DNA of 64,000 nt from positions 1-64,000 of the forward strand of contig CAYTOA010000005.1 in NCBI GenBank assembly GCA_964439265.1. Direction: 5' to 3'. This DNA is from JAGVPT01 sp964439265. Lineage in GTDB: Bacteria; Bacteroidota; Ignavibacteria; UBA10030; UBA8401. The notes below the pieces were generated by a model, which worked only from the letters and a program-made list of their open reading frames with translations, ran no database searches and had not been told where the DNA came from. Both the position numbers and the translations under genes were made by a program. Shown one piece after another: positions 1 through 7,955 of the stretch (the stretch's first letter is position 1; each line of letters opens with the position of its first letter).

Positions 1-54
1 CTAGAAACCATCTCATAAACTCTTGTTCATGTCCTTCTGATGGAACACTGACAG

Positions 55-262
55 ATCATTGTCATTCTGAACCCTCGACGAGTCGAGTCGTCGACCGTCG
101 TTTTTCAGACGAGGTGAATGCCGAAGGCATCCCTTCGGGAGAATCCATGGCAATGACACACCTTGACTCTCCAAGGCTTTTATGTCATGGATGCTTCGCT
201 CCGCTCAGCATGACATTGACGACTGCTTTCTGCATGGAAACCATTTTTGAGCTAGCTTCTAG
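55..262. repeat. dispersed intergenic repeat, copy A
   Basis: This stretch recurs at 39700-40015. The two copies share a left end (TGTCATTCTGA, 60-70 here), a middle part (TGCC-GAA-GGCA hairpin and GGGAGAATCCATG), a right end (TCAGCATGACA, 205-215) and about 35 bp beyond it ending in CCATTTTTGAG. The two ends form a terminal inverted repeat matching at 10 of 11 positions. It encodes no convincing protein, so it looks like a non-autonomous palindromic repeat. Copy A is the shorter form. Confidence 0.75.
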
Positions 263-575
263 TAGAAATCGCAGAGGGGAAGATATACACGAATGCATGA
301 TTATCCATATCACTTCTATTGTAACACTGATTTCATAAACTCCATTTGCGATCAACGCGTTGTTTGAAGAGGTCGTTAGAGGATCATACTTCTTCCCAGT
401 TGGTCAGCGCACAACAAACCCTCCAGCATAACTATCTTCGTCCTTCGAATTTCTCTTCCCGAATCAGCGACAATTTTTCGACCTGTGCGTCATGTCTCCC
501 CTAATTCCCTTCATTTTCGAGGCATGACCCCTTCACCCATATTTCATAATTTTAATATAAATATCCGATTGGGGC
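263..575. other. non-coding stretch before the flagellin promoter
   Basis: No convincing gene, RNA gene or repeat is visible here. Base composition becomes AT-rich towards 540-570, just before the flagellin promoter. An open frame runs into flagellin from 485, but its extra 68 codons do not look like a flagellin N-terminus. Confidence 0.5.
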
Positions 576-602
576 TACAGTTCGCGATTCATGTGCCGAT
601 AA
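576..602 (+). promoter_or_regulatory. sigma-28 (FliA)-type promoter of flagellin
   Basis: The sequence reads TACA, a 15-base spacer, then GCCGATAA (595-602). The -10 part matches the bacterial sigma-28 consensus exactly and the -35 part differs from TAAA at one base. It lies about 87 bases upstream of the flagellin start, and the window also encodes the anti-sigma-28 factor FlgM. The transcription start itself is inferred. Confidence 0.7.
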
Positions 603-676
603 TACTCTTAGAAGCTAACAAAGCTTTCCACACACATACGGGCACGGAAGCCCACTTCAAATCACAAACATATTAC

Positions 677-684
677 AAGGAGGT
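677..684 (+). promoter_or_regulatory. ribosome binding site fixing the flagellin start
   Basis: AAGGAGGT lies 4 bases before the ATG at 689. It is a near-perfect Shine-Dalgarno sequence and selects this start over in-frame upstream codons. Confidence 0.85.
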
Positions 685-688
685 AATT

Positions 689-1828
689 ATGTCAACCCGA
701 ATAAACACTAACATTGCTGCATTAAACGCACTTAATGCGTTGAATTCAGTGAACGCGGATCTGGCTGTCCATCAATTGCGGTTAGCGTCCGGTAAACGCA
801 TTAACAGTGCCGCGGATGATCCGTCAGGATATGTCATTTCCAGCAAAATGGGCGGCACGCTTGCATCATTGAGTGCAGCGTCCGATAACGTCAGCTCTGC
901 ACAGAACATCTACAACGTCGCAGAAGGCGGATATCAGACGATTTCCAACTTGATGACGCAGGTCAAAGCTCAGCAAACCGAATTCAATAACGGCGGACTT
1001 GGCACAGACGAGCAGAACGCAATCGCGACAACGATTTCGGACCTTGCGAAAGAAATCGACGACACAGTTGCCCAGACACAGTTCAACGGCAAGAGCCTGA
1101 TCAACGGATCTTTTGTCGCTGGCGTGGGTCAATCGGGCGGAACTCTTACCTCTGGCGTCGCTTCAGCAGACGGAACGGTAACTGGTGTCGATGTTTCAGG
1201 AGCTAAGGCATCTGATTCCTACTCATTGAGCAAGTCCGGTGCAGTTCTTACAATGACCCGGGCAAGCGATAGTGCGACCGCATCAGTGACGATGGGTCAA
1301 TCAACGGTAGGCGGAGCGCAAACGCTCAATTTCGCGAACCTTGGTGTCTCCATCAGTTACATGGGAACTGCCGCAGTTTCGGCCGCAACCAGCGCTACAG
1401 ATTTGGTTGCTGCAGGAAGCACAATCACCACGAACGGAGGTTCAACACCGGCATTCCAGGTTGGCGATACTGGTGCGAACTTCTCCATGTCGTTGACAAC
1501 AGCAGTTGGTTCCGCCGCTCTTCTCGGAACAGCAGCTGGTTCGATCGATGCGTCAAAGGTTGCAGGGCTTACTGTTGACACCGGTATCACGACCGTACTC
1601 GATGCGATCGGCAGTATCGGCGCCCAGCAGAACCGCCTTACAGCGAAACAGACTAACCTTTCAACCATGATCACGAACATCACGGCTTCCAAGAGCCAGA
1701 TCACGGATGCTGACATTGCTGTAGAGCAGATTTCGTCGGTGAAAGATCAGATTCTGCAACAGACTGCGACGGCACAGTTGGCACAAGCCAATCAGTCACC
1801 GCAAGTTTTCCTGTCGCTGTTCAAGTAA
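689..1828 (+). CDS. fliC: flagellin
   Basis: Filament subunit, 379 aa, exported by the flagellar type III system and assembled under the FliD cap. The N-terminus starts MSTRINTNIAALNAL and continues with LASGKRINSAADDPSGY, the conserved D0/D1 flagellin pattern. The C-terminal helix ends AQLAQANQSPQVFLSLFK, also a D0 signature. The middle third is rich in Gly, Ala, Ser and Thr and is the variable, surface-exposed part. The start at 689 is chosen because an AAGGAGGT site precedes it and the flagellin homology begins there. It is transcribed alone, from a sigma-28-type promoter to its own terminator, as expected for an abundant late product. fliS and fliD follow. Confidence 0.96.
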   Translation: MSTRINTNIAALNALNALNSVNADLAVHQLRLASGKRINSAADDPSGYVISSKMGGTLASLSAASDNVSSAQNIYNVAEGGYQTISNLMTQVKAQQTEFNNGGLGTDEQNAIATTISDLAKEIDDTVAQTQFNGKSLINGSFVAGVGQSGGTLTSGVASADGTVTGVDVSGAKASDSYSLSKSGAVLTMTRASDSATASVTMGQSTVGGAQTLNFANLGVSISYMGTAAVSAATSATDLVAAGSTITTNGGSTPAFQVGDTGANFSMSLTTAVGSAALLGTAAGSIDASKVAGLTVDTGITTVLDAIGSIGAQQNRLTAKQTNLSTMITNITASKSQITDADIAVEQISSVKDQILQQTATAQLAQANQSPQVFLSLFK

Positions 1829-1844
1829 CATCTCATGAACTCGG

Positions 1845-1886
1845 GAGGGGCTTCGGTTAACAAACCTGAGCCCCTCACGTTTTTTC
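1845..1886 (+). terminator. intrinsic terminator after flagellin
   Basis: GAGGGGCT at 1845-1852 pairs with AGCCCCTC at 1869-1876. A further GGTT/AACC pairing closes a small loop across a two-base mismatch. A run of T follows at 1880-1885. This insulates flagellin from the fliS-fliD genes downstream. Confidence 0.85.
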
Positions 1887-1946
1887 CATGATGAAGTTTC
1901 AAACAAAGAGAGTGATTCAGAATAAGACAAGATCATCGAGGGAGTT

Positions 1947-2357
1947 ATGGAATCTGCAACTCAAAAATTAATCGCAACGCTCGAACATGAAGATACAGAG
2001 CAAACGCCTACGGCTGAATATCACGCCCAAATGGCAATAGCGGGTAACCAGCACGCAATGGCTTCCGCCGCAAATTCCTACAGAAGAGAGCACCTGGTCA
2101 ATCTGACGCCGGTGCAAGTGATCAAGAAACTGTACGACACCGCCATCTTCGCCTGCAAGAAAAAGGACTACGATCTTGCCCAGAGAGCGATCACTCAGCT
2201 TATTCTCGGGTTGAATTTCGATTATGAGGAAATGGCGAACGGGTTGTTAAGTTTGTATATGTACTCAAAAGAATGTATTCGCAAAGGCCAGATCGCCGAA
2301 GCGACAACCGTGCTCGAGGAATTACGATCGGCATGGGCTCAGGCATTTAATCTTTAG
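1947..2357 (+). CDS. fliS: flagellar secretion chaperone FliS
   Basis: Cytoplasmic chaperone that binds the C-terminus of flagellin and prevents early polymerisation. The 136-aa product carries the FliS core: a TPVQVIKKLYDTAI helix, a central D-x-x-x-A-x-x-A-I stretch, LILGLNFDYEEMANGLLSLY, and a final helix with VLEELRSAWAQAF. It has about 40 residues ahead of the core, more than most FliS proteins. GAGGGAG just before the ATG supports this start. It sits between flagellin and fliD, the usual place. Confidence 0.9.
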   Translation: MESATQKLIATLEHEDTEQTPTAEYHAQMAIAGNQHAMASAANSYRREHLVNLTPVQVIKKLYDTAIFACKKKDYDLAQRAITQLILGLNFDYEEMANGLLSLYMYSKECIRKGQIAEATTVLEELRSAWAQAFNL

Positions 2358-2377
2358 ATGGAAACAAGGGTATCAGC

Positions 2378-3853
2378 ATGGCAACCGGACCAGCGACACA
2401 AGTATCATCGCAGATATTAAGCGCGGTTCAACAATATCAGACCGACCTTCAGAGCGAGGAAGTAACCCCCATCCAGACTCAGGAAACGACCCTGAATGCC
2501 CGGATTTCTGCCCTCGGGACCCTGACCAGCAAATTACAGACATTAAGCAATACAACTAAAGCGATGGCCGTGACGAACAGCTCGTCCACCTTCCTGACGT
2601 TGACAGCGTCAAGTTCGCTGCCGAACATCGTTGCGCCGACCGCCTCTTCCAGCGCTACCTCCGGGACCCATTCTATTCTTGTCACGCAACTCGCCAATGT
2701 AGACGAGGCGCTATCCGATCGGATCAGCAGTGCTGCAAACAGCATTGTGACCGCGGAGGGAGCGGGAACCAAGACCATCCAAGTGGGTAATCAGAGTGTT
2801 GACGTCGTGGTCTCTGCCGGCGATTCCAACACGATAGTGCTGGCCAATATCGCGGCTGCTATCAATTTGAAAAAAGGGAACGTCGTAGCATCCGTCGTGA
2901 CCGATACTTCTTCAACAAGCCGGTTGGTACTTAAGTCAACTCAGACTGGATCAACGAACGCTGTTACGCTTTCAGATACCACGGGGACGCTCCTTTCAAA
3001 CGTCGGTCTTTCGCCGACAGTCGTTTCCAGCAGGACAGCCTTCAATGCCACAACCGGCGGTTTCATGAAACAAGACACGTCGCTCCTCGACTCGAATTTT
3101 GAACTTGACGGGATCGACATGGTACGTCCCGGGAACACTGTGACCGATGCTCTGTCCGGGGTTACCCTGGCCCTGAATGCGGTCCAGAGCCCGACTGATA
3201 TACCGGCTACGATCAACATAGGCATCAATACGAATCAGGCACAGTCGACAGTACAGCAATTTATCACGAATTATAATGCAGTCCTCTCGTACTTGAGTAC
3301 CGAAACATCGATCGATCCGACGACCAACACTCCTCAGATATTTGCCGGACAGTCTGACTTTACGATGCTTCAGGTAAATCTTCAGACCCTGATTTTCGGA
3401 CAAGTCTCATCCGCGAAGGCGGGCAATCCGCAAAACCTTTTCCAGATCGGGATTACTCCTGGTACCGACGGAACGCTCAGCATATCCGATTCGACGAAAT
3501 TCAATGCGGCGATGGCGGCCGATCCGACTGAGATTTCCGACCTCTTCAATTCCTCGGACGGAATTGCAGTGCAATTGAATACCCTTCTCAAGACTTTCGT
3601 GGCACCAACCACAGGGAGAATGAACTCGCTGAGCAGCATTGCTTCGAGCCAGTTGACTAGTCTCAATGCCAGGATCAAGACCGTGAATGCACAGATCACA
3701 ATCCAAACGGCGCAATACCAGAATGAGCTGGTTTTACTCCAGTCTGAATATGAAACTGCACTTGCGCAGCAGCAAGAAATGACGGATATTTTATCGGGCA
3801 ACCTGTACAGTGACTCATCATCAAGTTCCAGCAGTACGTCATTGATTAGTTAA
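2378..3853 (+). CDS. fliD: flagellar cap protein FliD (HAP2)
   Basis: Filament cap that folds and inserts flagellin at the growing tip. The 491-aa product has an N-terminal coiled-coil segment (about 10-60: SSQILSAVQQYQTDLQ and then TLNARISALGTLTSKLQ), a Ser/Thr/Val-rich beta domain in the middle, and a C-terminal coiled coil (about 415-475) with LNARIKTVNAQITIQTAQ and a Q/E-rich stretch. This matches FliD_N plus FliD_C architecture. It ends in a run of serines. The gene follows fliS by 20 bases. Confidence 0.93.
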   Translation: MATGPATQVSSQILSAVQQYQTDLQSEEVTPIQTQETTLNARISALGTLTSKLQTLSNTTKAMAVTNSSSTFLTLTASSSLPNIVAPTASSSATSGTHSILVTQLANVDEALSDRISSAANSIVTAEGAGTKTIQVGNQSVDVVVSAGDSNTIVLANIAAAINLKKGNVVASVVTDTSSTSRLVLKSTQTGSTNAVTLSDTTGTLLSNVGLSPTVVSSRTAFNATTGGFMKQDTSLLDSNFELDGIDMVRPGNTVTDALSGVTLALNAVQSPTDIPATINIGINTNQAQSTVQQFITNYNAVLSYLSTETSIDPTTNTPQIFAGQSDFTMLQVNLQTLIFGQVSSAKAGNPQNLFQIGITPGTDGTLSISDSTKFNAAMAADPTEISDLFNSSDGIAVQLNTLLKTFVAPTTGRMNSLSSIASSQLTSLNARIKTVNAQITIQTAQYQNELVLLQSEYETALAQQQEMTDILSGNLYSDSSSSSSSTSLIS

Positions 3854-3878
3854 GAGCAGGGAATGCAAAGGACAAGTT

Positions 3879-4208
3879 ATGGAAACCACACAACCAGTCG
3901 GCGCTCTCTCAGGATCACTACCGCCGGACATCTCAGGTGCGGATAAACAAGGCGCAGCTGCGGCTCAGCAGAAGAGCCGGCGTACGGCAAATGAACTGAC
4001 CGCGGCAGTACAAGAGCTCAATGCGGCCATGAAGGTCGTGAATACGAATCTCTCATTTTCGATAGACAGCATTACAAAACAAACGGTTGTTACTGTGACC
4101 GATGCGCATACACATGAGATCATTCGTCAAATACCGTCGGAAGAAGTGCTGAAGGTGTCGGACCGCATAGCTAAATTACTTGGAGTTCTGTTTGATCATG
4201 AAGGATAA
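3879..4208 (+). CDS. flaG: FlaG family protein
   Basis: Small protein (109 aa) of the FlaG family, linked in several bacteria to filament length or stability. The first 40 residues are low-complexity. The conserved domain covers about 45-105: LNAAMKVVNTNLSFSIDSI, then TVVTVTDAHTHEIIRQIPSEEVLKVSDRI and a final GVLFDHEG. The IRQIPSEE motif is diagnostic. Its end overlaps the next gene by 11 bases, indicating translational coupling in a fliS-fliD-flaG-fliT-flgM unit. Confidence 0.92.
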   Translation: METTQPVGALSGSLPPDISGADKQGAAAAQQKSRRTANELTAAVQELNAAMKVVNTNLSFSIDSITKQTVVTVTDAHTHEIIRQIPSEEVLKVSDRIAKLLGVLFDHEG

Positions 4209-4605
4209 CACACGTCGTGCCGACCGGGCAGTACCGGCAACGGTTCAGGCTGGGGTTCCATCCCCGGGCGGGCGGAACGAAGAACTCACCAGTCTGTTTC
4301 GATCGCTCTTTGAAACGTCGTCTGCAGCGTGCGAGCAGGCTTCTGCGGGAGATTTTTCCGGTCTTCAAGATCACCTCCGAGCACGAAAACGGATGCTCGA
4401 GCGTATTCGTGAGCTGATGCCGGGGAAGAGGGAGGATTTCCTCCCGATCGATAATGAGGCGAAAAATCGTTTACGAGCCGTAATGCAGTCGACACAAGAA
4501 AAAAATCTTCATATATTACAGTTGATCCTAGGAAGGAAGAAGAGCGTGCTGAACAAGATCGTAGAAGTTCAAAACACGCGGCACGTTTTCGATTATCTAC
4601 GTTAG
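4198..4605 (+). CDS. fliT: FliT/FlgN-like flagellar chaperone, putative
   Basis: A 135-aa, mostly helical, charged protein. From about residue 25 it has a helical hairpin (ENELTSLFRSLFETSS, then ASAGDFSGLQDHLRARKRMLERI) and a C-terminal helix with LHILQLILGRKKSVLNKI, the pattern of FliT/FlgN export chaperones, which bind FliD or hook-associated proteins. It starts inside the end of flaG and is followed after 9 bases by flgM, a typical place for fliT. Primary-sequence similarity in this family is weak, so the assignment rests mainly on helical pattern, size and position. Confidence 0.6.
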   Translation: MKDNTRRADRAVPATVQAGVPSPGGRNEELTSLFRSLFETSSAACEQASAGDFSGLQDHLRARKRMLERIRELMPGKREDFLPIDNEAKNRLRAVMQSTQEKNLHILQLILGRKKSVLNKIVEVQNTRHVFDYLR

Positions 4606-4614
4606 GAGGAAATT

Positions 4615-4881
4615 ATGGGAATCAGTGAAGTCACCAGCAGCGGCATTCCTGTTCAACCCTCGACTTCAAAAAAAGTCAAGGACGAGCAAGAAGCCAAATC
4701 AACATCGAAGGATAAGGTCAATGTCTCTGACGAGGCGCGATCGCTCTACGAATCCGGCAAATCGAATAAAATGAAGGAGATCGGGAAGAAGATCGACGAA
4801 GGCTTCTACTCGAAACCCGACGTCATCGAAAAAGTCGCCGACGCAATGTTGAAAGACCTGAAGAAACAAGTTTCTAAATAA
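4615..4881 (+). CDS. flgM: anti-sigma-28 factor FlgM
   Basis: FlgM binds sigma-28 (FliA) and blocks late flagellar transcription until it is exported through the completed hook. The 88-aa protein has a disordered, lysine-rich N-terminal half and the conserved C-terminal part: DKVNVSDEARSLYE, then KKIDEGFYSKPDVIEKVADAMLKDL. The latter forms the sigma-binding helices. An AGGAGG site precedes the ATG. Its presence agrees with the sigma-28-type promoter in front of flagellin. No sigma-28 gene lies in the window. Confidence 0.92.
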   Translation: MGISEVTSSGIPVQPSTSKKVKDEQEAKSTSKDKVNVSDEARSLYESGKSNKMKEIGKKIDEGFYSKPDVIEKVADAMLKDLKKQVSK

Positions 4882-4894
4882 CTACGTGGGAATC

Positions 4895-5194
4895 ATGTCC
4901 GTGTCCGGAGTCGAAGCATTGCTCACGAAAGCGCTTGAGCTGTGCACATATATCAACACGATCAGCGCATCGTGCGGGAAAGAGGCGAAGGAGAAGCCAA
5001 AGCTCATCCTCTCGTTCGATCTGTATTGTCTTCTCCTTGAATATACCGTTTACCTTAAAGGGCTCAGCGATTCGAACCAGAGCAGCGTTGAAGAATTGCT
5101 CCTCTGTGATGACCTGCTCTTTGAAACTCCGGACCGCCAGCTCGAAGTGCGTGTCGATTTTTTTCTTCCTCCGAATACCGTTGCCGTTCACTGA
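4895..5194 (+). CDS. hypothetical protein after flgM
   Basis: I do not recognise this 99-aa product. It begins 13 bases after flgM, probably in the same transcript. It is Leu- and Glu-rich, with amphipathic helices (VEALLTKALELCTYINTI, SVEELLLCDDLLFE), and ends in a short beta-like LEVRVDFFLPP. Three cysteines are scattered. A GTG at 4886 is an alternative start. Open frames on the opposite strand overlap it, but their composition is less protein-like. The role could be flagellar, judged only from position. Confidence 0.5.
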   Translation: MSVSGVEALLTKALELCTYINTISASCGKEAKEKPKLILSFDLYCLLLEYTVYLKGLSDSNQSSVEELLLCDDLLFETPDRQLEVRVDFFLPPNTVAVH

Positions 5195-5400
5195 CGAAGT
5201 AATTCCTATTCTTCGTCTGCTCGTCTGAAACCCAGTCACCGTGTCATGGCCCCCCAGTTGTCCGATACATGTTCCTGCCAGTTCGGTGAGTCCGCGATCG
5301 CTGCGTTCGCCTAATCCTAAAACGCATCCGTCCTTTCCATTCACCATGGTGTTTTGTATATTATAGCTCAAGTTGGCACCATCACCGTGTCGGAGGAGAG

Positions 5401-6972
5401 ATGATCGGATCGGAGCACCACCCTGTAATTCACAAGACTGAACTTGAGGTTATGGCAGATGCCGGGGGACATCCTCAGCTCATCACCGATGTGGGGCAAA
5501 AAGTGCTCGATGCGAACGACCGTTTCCTGCTGATAAGCGGGTTCAGTCTCCACGAACTGGATGCCGTGCGGCTGGAAGACCTGCTCCAACAGGAGGACCG
5601 AGAACGGTTCGCGGAACACTGGAAGGTGCTGACCGAGTCCGGGAAATCGATTGTGACAGCAAGACTCCGAACGAAAGGCGAGTTTACGGTGCAGGCGCGG
5701 TTCCAATCGGAGCTTGCCGATCGCGGGGAGATTCGCACCGTGATGCTCGGGATGGATGGTGAACACTTCCCCGGGATCGAGTTGAAATACAGAAACCGGT
5801 ACACGCTTGCGCTGTACGAGATCGGCCGGCAAATGACATCGAGCTTCGACGTCGACGAGGTTTTGAGACTCGTCGTCAAGAATATCGCATGGCTTCTGGA
5901 GTCTCATTTCGTCGCGGTCGCCACTCTCGATGCAAAGACCTCGTTGGTTACGTACCGCGAGATCGTCGGCAATAAATCCGATTATTTTGCGTCCGACCAA
6001 AACGAAAATAGCCGCGGGATTCCAGGCAGGGTCATCGCATCGCAGCAGCCGTTCATTATCGACAAATTCCCGGACAAACCTCCCGTCGATCCGACGGAGT
6101 TCAAAGTCATGGTAGCGGAGAATCTCGTCTCAGCTTTTGGCGTCCCCATCACAAATAAAGGACGATGGTTCGGAGCTATCGTCGTCGGCTATCGTCGATA
6201 CCACGAGATTACTGAGGAAGAGATTCAGCTCGCCGCGAACCTCGCAAACCAAACCGCTCTCGCACTAGAGAATGCGATGCTCTACCAGGAGAGCGTCAAG
6301 TATTCGAAGACGATGGCGACACTCACGTCGCGGCTGGCACTTATTCAGGAAGAGGAACGGAGAAGGATCACCCGCGATCTGCACGATGGAATCGGCCAGG
6401 CCCTGATCGGCCTTCGGTTTAATCTCGACCTGCTTGTCCGGCAGGCTTCGATAACCGGCACCGAAGCCATTGAAAGGGTGCTTATGATGAAGCAGGTCAT
6501 CGACGAAACATTGATTACGATCAGACAGATCGCCTTCGACCTCCGCCCGCCGATCTTGGATGATCTTGGAATCGTCTCTGCGCTCCGCATTTATGTCGAT
6601 CGTTTTCAGGAGCGGACAAAAATTCTCCTTGTTCTCTCGTGCCCCGATGATCTCAAACGATTTGACCCGAAGGCGGAATCGACGGTGTATCGCGTGATTC
6701 AGGAAGCTCTAACAAATATCGCAAAGCACTCCGGAGCGAAGAATGCGCGGATCGTCATTGAAAAGCCGGACGGGGCGTTGTTCCTTACCATTTCGGACGA
6801 CGGCAGGGGGTTCGACAACAGCCGTGATATCGACCGGGGGCTCTGGGCGGGTGGCCTCGGTATCGATAACATGAAACACCGCATAGAAGCGCTTAACGGA
6901 CGATTTAAGCTGACAAGCGAAAAGGGGAAAGGCACCTCCATCAATATCGAAATTCCTCTTAATGGCCGATAA
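5401..6972 (+). CDS. NarX/DegS-type sensor histidine kinase (PAS-GAF-HisKA_3)
   Basis: A 523-aa cytoplasmic kinase with no membrane segment. Residues about 15-115 form a PAS-like domain and about 140-295 a GAF domain. The HisKA_3 dimerisation helix has RRRITRDLHDGIGQAL, with the phosphorylated histidine at 328. The ATPase domain follows (QEALTNIAKHSGA, SDDGRGFD, GGLGIDNMKHRIEALNG). GAGGAGAG directly before the ATG supports the start. The gene overlaps its response-regulator partner by 11 bases, so the two form a two-component pair. The signal is unknown. The GAF domain could bind a small molecule or redox cofactor. Position after flgM suggests, but does not prove, control of motility. Confidence 0.9.
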   Translation: MIGSEHHPVIHKTELEVMADAGGHPQLITDVGQKVLDANDRFLLISGFSLHELDAVRLEDLLQQEDRERFAEHWKVLTESGKSIVTARLRTKGEFTVQARFQSELADRGEIRTVMLGMDGEHFPGIELKYRNRYTLALYEIGRQMTSSFDVDEVLRLVVKNIAWLLESHFVAVATLDAKTSLVTYREIVGNKSDYFASDQNENSRGIPGRVIASQQPFIIDKFPDKPPVDPTEFKVMVAENLVSAFGVPITNKGRWFGAIVVGYRRYHEITEEEIQLAANLANQTALALENAMLYQESVKYSKTMATLTSRLALIQEEERRRITRDLHDGIGQALIGLRFNLDLLVRQASITGTEAIERVLMMKQVIDETLITIRQIAFDLRPPILDDLGIVSALRIYVDRFQERTKILLVLSCPDDLKRFDPKAESTVYRVIQEALTNIAKHSGAKNARIVIEKPDGALFLTISDDGRGFDNSRDIDRGLWAGGLGIDNMKHRIEALNGRFKLTSEKGKGTSINIEIPLNGR

Positions 6973-7651
6973 GAAAAAAATCCGGGTAATTGTTGCCGAT
7001 GATCATGTGATCGTCCGCAGGGGAATTGTTTCTCTTATTTCATTGAACCCTGATTTCGAAGTGGTCGGAGAAGCGTCAAACGGCAGGATTGCAGTCGAAC
7101 TTGCATTGATCGAGGAGCCCGACGTTGTTCTTATGGACATCAGCATGCCGGAACTTAACGGCCTCGATGCAACCCGCCTTATCAGGAAGAAACTCCCCGA
7201 CCTCAAGATTCTGGTATTGTCGGCATTTGACAACGAAGAATATGTAGCGGAGACGCTTCAGAGCGGGGCAAATGGATACCTGCTAAAAAATGTTTCTCCA
7301 GATGACCTCTATTCCGCAGTTAAGGCAGTGTATGAAGGAATGGCTTTTTTCAGCCCGAAGATATCCAAGATCATGCTGGACGGATATCTCAAGCGGACGA
7401 TGCCGGGAACTAATATCGGCGGCGACAATGAGTTCTCGGCGTATGTCGGGCCGTTAACCGCGAGAGAGAGGGAAATTCTCCAGCTCGTCGCAGAAGGAAA
7501 ATCACATCAGCAAATCGCCGACCTCCTCTACATCAGCGTGCGCACGGTCGATACACACCGAAATAACATCATGAAAAAGCTCGATCTTCACGATACTGCA
7601 AGTCTGGTAACGTATGCGATCAAACACGGGATCGCCGTTATTCCAAAGTGA
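6962..7651 (+). CDS. NarL/FixJ-type response regulator
   Basis: A 229-aa DNA-binding regulator. The receiver domain (1-125) has the acidic pair at 13-14, the phospho-acceptor Asp59 (VLMDISMPELNG), and NGYLLKNVSP carrying the conserved Lys. A linker leads to a LuxR-type helix-turn-helix (about 162-225): LTAREREILQLVAEGKSHQQIADLL, then SVRTVDTHRNNIMKKL. It overlaps the upstream kinase by 11 bases, so phosphotransfer between them is expected. Its target genes cannot be told from the sequence. Confidence 0.93.
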   Translation: MADKKKIRVIVADDHVIVRRGIVSLISLNPDFEVVGEASNGRIAVELALIEEPDVVLMDISMPELNGLDATRLIRKKLPDLKILVLSAFDNEEYVAETLQSGANGYLLKNVSPDDLYSAVKAVYEGMAFFSPKISKIMLDGYLKRTMPGTNIGGDNEFSAYVGPLTAREREILQLVAEGKSHQQIADLLYISVRTVDTHRNNIMKKLDLHDTASLVTYAIKHGIAVIPK

Positions 7652-7955
7652 CATCAACTTCCGCATCCTGACCTAAGCCCTACCGATTCGTTTTATTTTG
7701 TTTTTATCCCTTCGACACTGTAGTTTTTCTTCTCATCAACTCACTGTTTTCGTCATTATCGAAATGCTCGAGTCCAGACGTTTTTCGTCGCGGCGATTCG
7801 TTACATTTTGCGAATCGACTACGCGCTACCGCTTAGCCTCAAAAATACACGATGACGCGGATTGAATTGCTTTGGCTAATACTGTAATGTTGTCCAGCGT
7901 TATTCAGCCAACTGTCGAATTCATGTATACGTTACTCACTAATTCTGAACCTTCA
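7652..7955. other. intergenic stretch with a short inverted repeat
   Basis: No gene is visible. CGATTCG at 7794-7800 pairs with CGAATCG at 7811-7817 around a 10-base loop. A T-rich stretch lies at 7690-7712 without a clear stem before it. In-frame TTG/ATG codons at 7872, 7887 and 7923 could extend the next gene leftwards. Confidence 0.4.

Noticed and set aside
114..338. Short + strand frame at the left edge
   Set aside because: It lies mostly within repeat copy A, and the matching frame is not kept in copy B.
485..688. Upstream extension of the flagellin frame
   Set aside because: The 68 extra codons do not match flagellin, cross the sigma-28 promoter, and are out-competed by the AAGGAGGT site at 677-684.
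4874..5371. 165-codon minus-strand frame overlapping the gene after flgM
   Set aside because: All neighbours are on the + strand. Its composition is Arg/Gly/Cys-biased as in shadow frames, and it has no ribosome site.
5373..5388. TTGGCACC-like -24 element before the kinase at 5401
   Set aside because: The -12 part is poor and the implied transcription start would fall at the ATG itself.
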